DNA from: JAZQLP01 sp045542755
GTDB taxonomy: Bacteria; Bacillota; Clostridia; Oscillospirales; UBA644
Assembly: GCA_045542755.1 (NCBI GenBank)
Contig: JAZQLP010000105.1
Span: forward strand, 1 to 5,373
DNA length: 5,373 bases
Reading direction: 5' to 3'
The position numbers and the translations under genes are program-made. This document shows positions 4,898-5,373 of this stretch, piece after piece; position 1 is the stretch's first letter; each line of letters starts with the position of its first letter. The notes under the pieces were generated by a model that searched no databases, was not told the origin of the DNA, and was given only the letters and a program-made list of their open reading frames with translations.

Positions 4898-5373
4898 ATG
4901 AACGAATATTTTTACGACCTACACATCCACTCATGTCTTTCCCCTTGTGGGGATGACGATATGACTCCCAACAATATCGCAAACATGGGCTCTCTCCTCG
5001 GGCTTGGGGTTATGGCTCTCACCGACCATAATTCCTGCAAAAACCTTCCCCCCTTCTTTTCCGCCTGCAAACGCAACGGAATAGTTCCCGTGGGAGGGAT
5101 GGAGCTTACGACGGCAGAAGAAATTCACCTCGTATGTCTTTTTGAAGGCCTTGAAGAAGCTCTTGCGTTTGGGGATGAGATATACCCCCACATTCCACCC
5201 ATAAAGAATCGACCCGATATTTTCGGAAACCAGCTAATTACCGATAATGAGGACAACGTTATAGCAGAGGAAGAAAAACTTCTTATCTCGGCCACAGACC
5301 TTGACCTTTTTACGGCGACAAAGCTTGTAAAGAAATTCGGTGGAGCGGCCTATCCGGCCCACGTGGACAGGGA
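4898..5373 (+). CDS. PHP-domain metal-dependent phosphoesterase (partial, runs off the right edge)
   Basis: 158 codons are visible with no stop, so the 3' end lies outside the window. The protein begins MNEYFYDLHIHSCLSPCGDD. The PHP metal-site motifs appear in order: H9-x-H11, TDH (42-44), E69, H77, and H155-x-D157 in PAHVD. These bind two or three metal ions in PHP hydrolases that act on phosphoesters. The region at about 98-135 (PPIKNRPDIFGNQL, then EEEKLLISATDL) resembles an insert I recall from stand-alone clostridial PHP proteins found beside hydrogenase genes. The substrate is unknown; a small phosphorylated or nucleotide signal is an attractive guess given the neighbours, but nothing in the sequence proves it. 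The start at 4898 has AAAGG at 4885-4889, eight bases upstream, and lies 17 bases after the second DRTGG gene, which indicates the same operon. Confidence 0.9.
   Translation, partial: MNEYFYDLHIHSCLSPCGDDDMTPNNIANMGSLLGLGVMALTDHNSCKNLPPFFSACKRNGIVPVGGMELTTAEEIHLVCLFEGLEEALAFGDEIYPHIPPIKNRPDIFGNQLITDNEDNVIAEEEKLLISATDLDLFTATKLVKKFGGAAYPAHVDR

Overview
The window looks like the chromosome of an anaerobic Firmicute of the class Clostridia. The basis is moderate AT-richness, AGGAGG-type ribosome binding sites, consensus SigA-type promoters, an ECF vitamin-transporter S component, a YwlG/UPF0340 protein, and above all a gene cluster linked to [FeFe] hydrogenase of the kind found in fermentative clostridia. 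No RNA genes, insertion sequences or CRISPR repeats were seen. The genus cannot be named from the sequence alone.

Left part (1-1457). A membrane protein gene enters from the left edge on the + strand and ends at 340. It converges with a two-gene minus-strand operon, and both share one bidirectional terminator built on a perfect 36-nt palindrome. The operon is an ECF transporter S component (945-1457) followed by a YwlG/UPF0340 protein of unknown function (381-929). It is read from a near-consensus promoter at 1515-1543.

Divergent intergenic region (1458-1796). This holds the minus-strand promoter with a small palindrome in its leader. Facing right, it holds two overlapping consensus-like promoters and an 8-bp inverted repeat placed across the expected transcription start, a likely operator for the hydrogenase-linked operon.

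Right part (1797-5373). Six co-directional genes are closely packed, apart from a 121-nt gap after the first: a NuoE/HydC-type [2Fe-2S] subunit, a DRTGG-domain protein, an RsbW-like HATPase without a histidine phospho-acceptor domain, a 447-residue HydS-like [FeFe] hydrogenase, a second DRTGG protein, and a PHP-domain phosphoesterase cut by the right edge. The HydS-like protein keeps the four H-cluster cysteines and the L2 lysine. It has lost the proton-transfer cysteine (Ala instead) and both methionines that flank the cluster in catalytic enzymes, a pattern reported for putative sensory (group C/D) hydrogenases.

The most economical reading is an H2- or redox-sensing module. HydS would sense H2 or electron supply and pass the signal through the HATPase and DRTGG proteins. 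The NuoE subunit would belong to an electron-bifurcating or NADH-linked hydrogenase whose NuoF and catalytic subunits should lie to the right of the window. The gene families are clear; the signalling chain is inference. Clusters of this general type are known in Clostridia, but their biochemical logic is not settled as far as I know.
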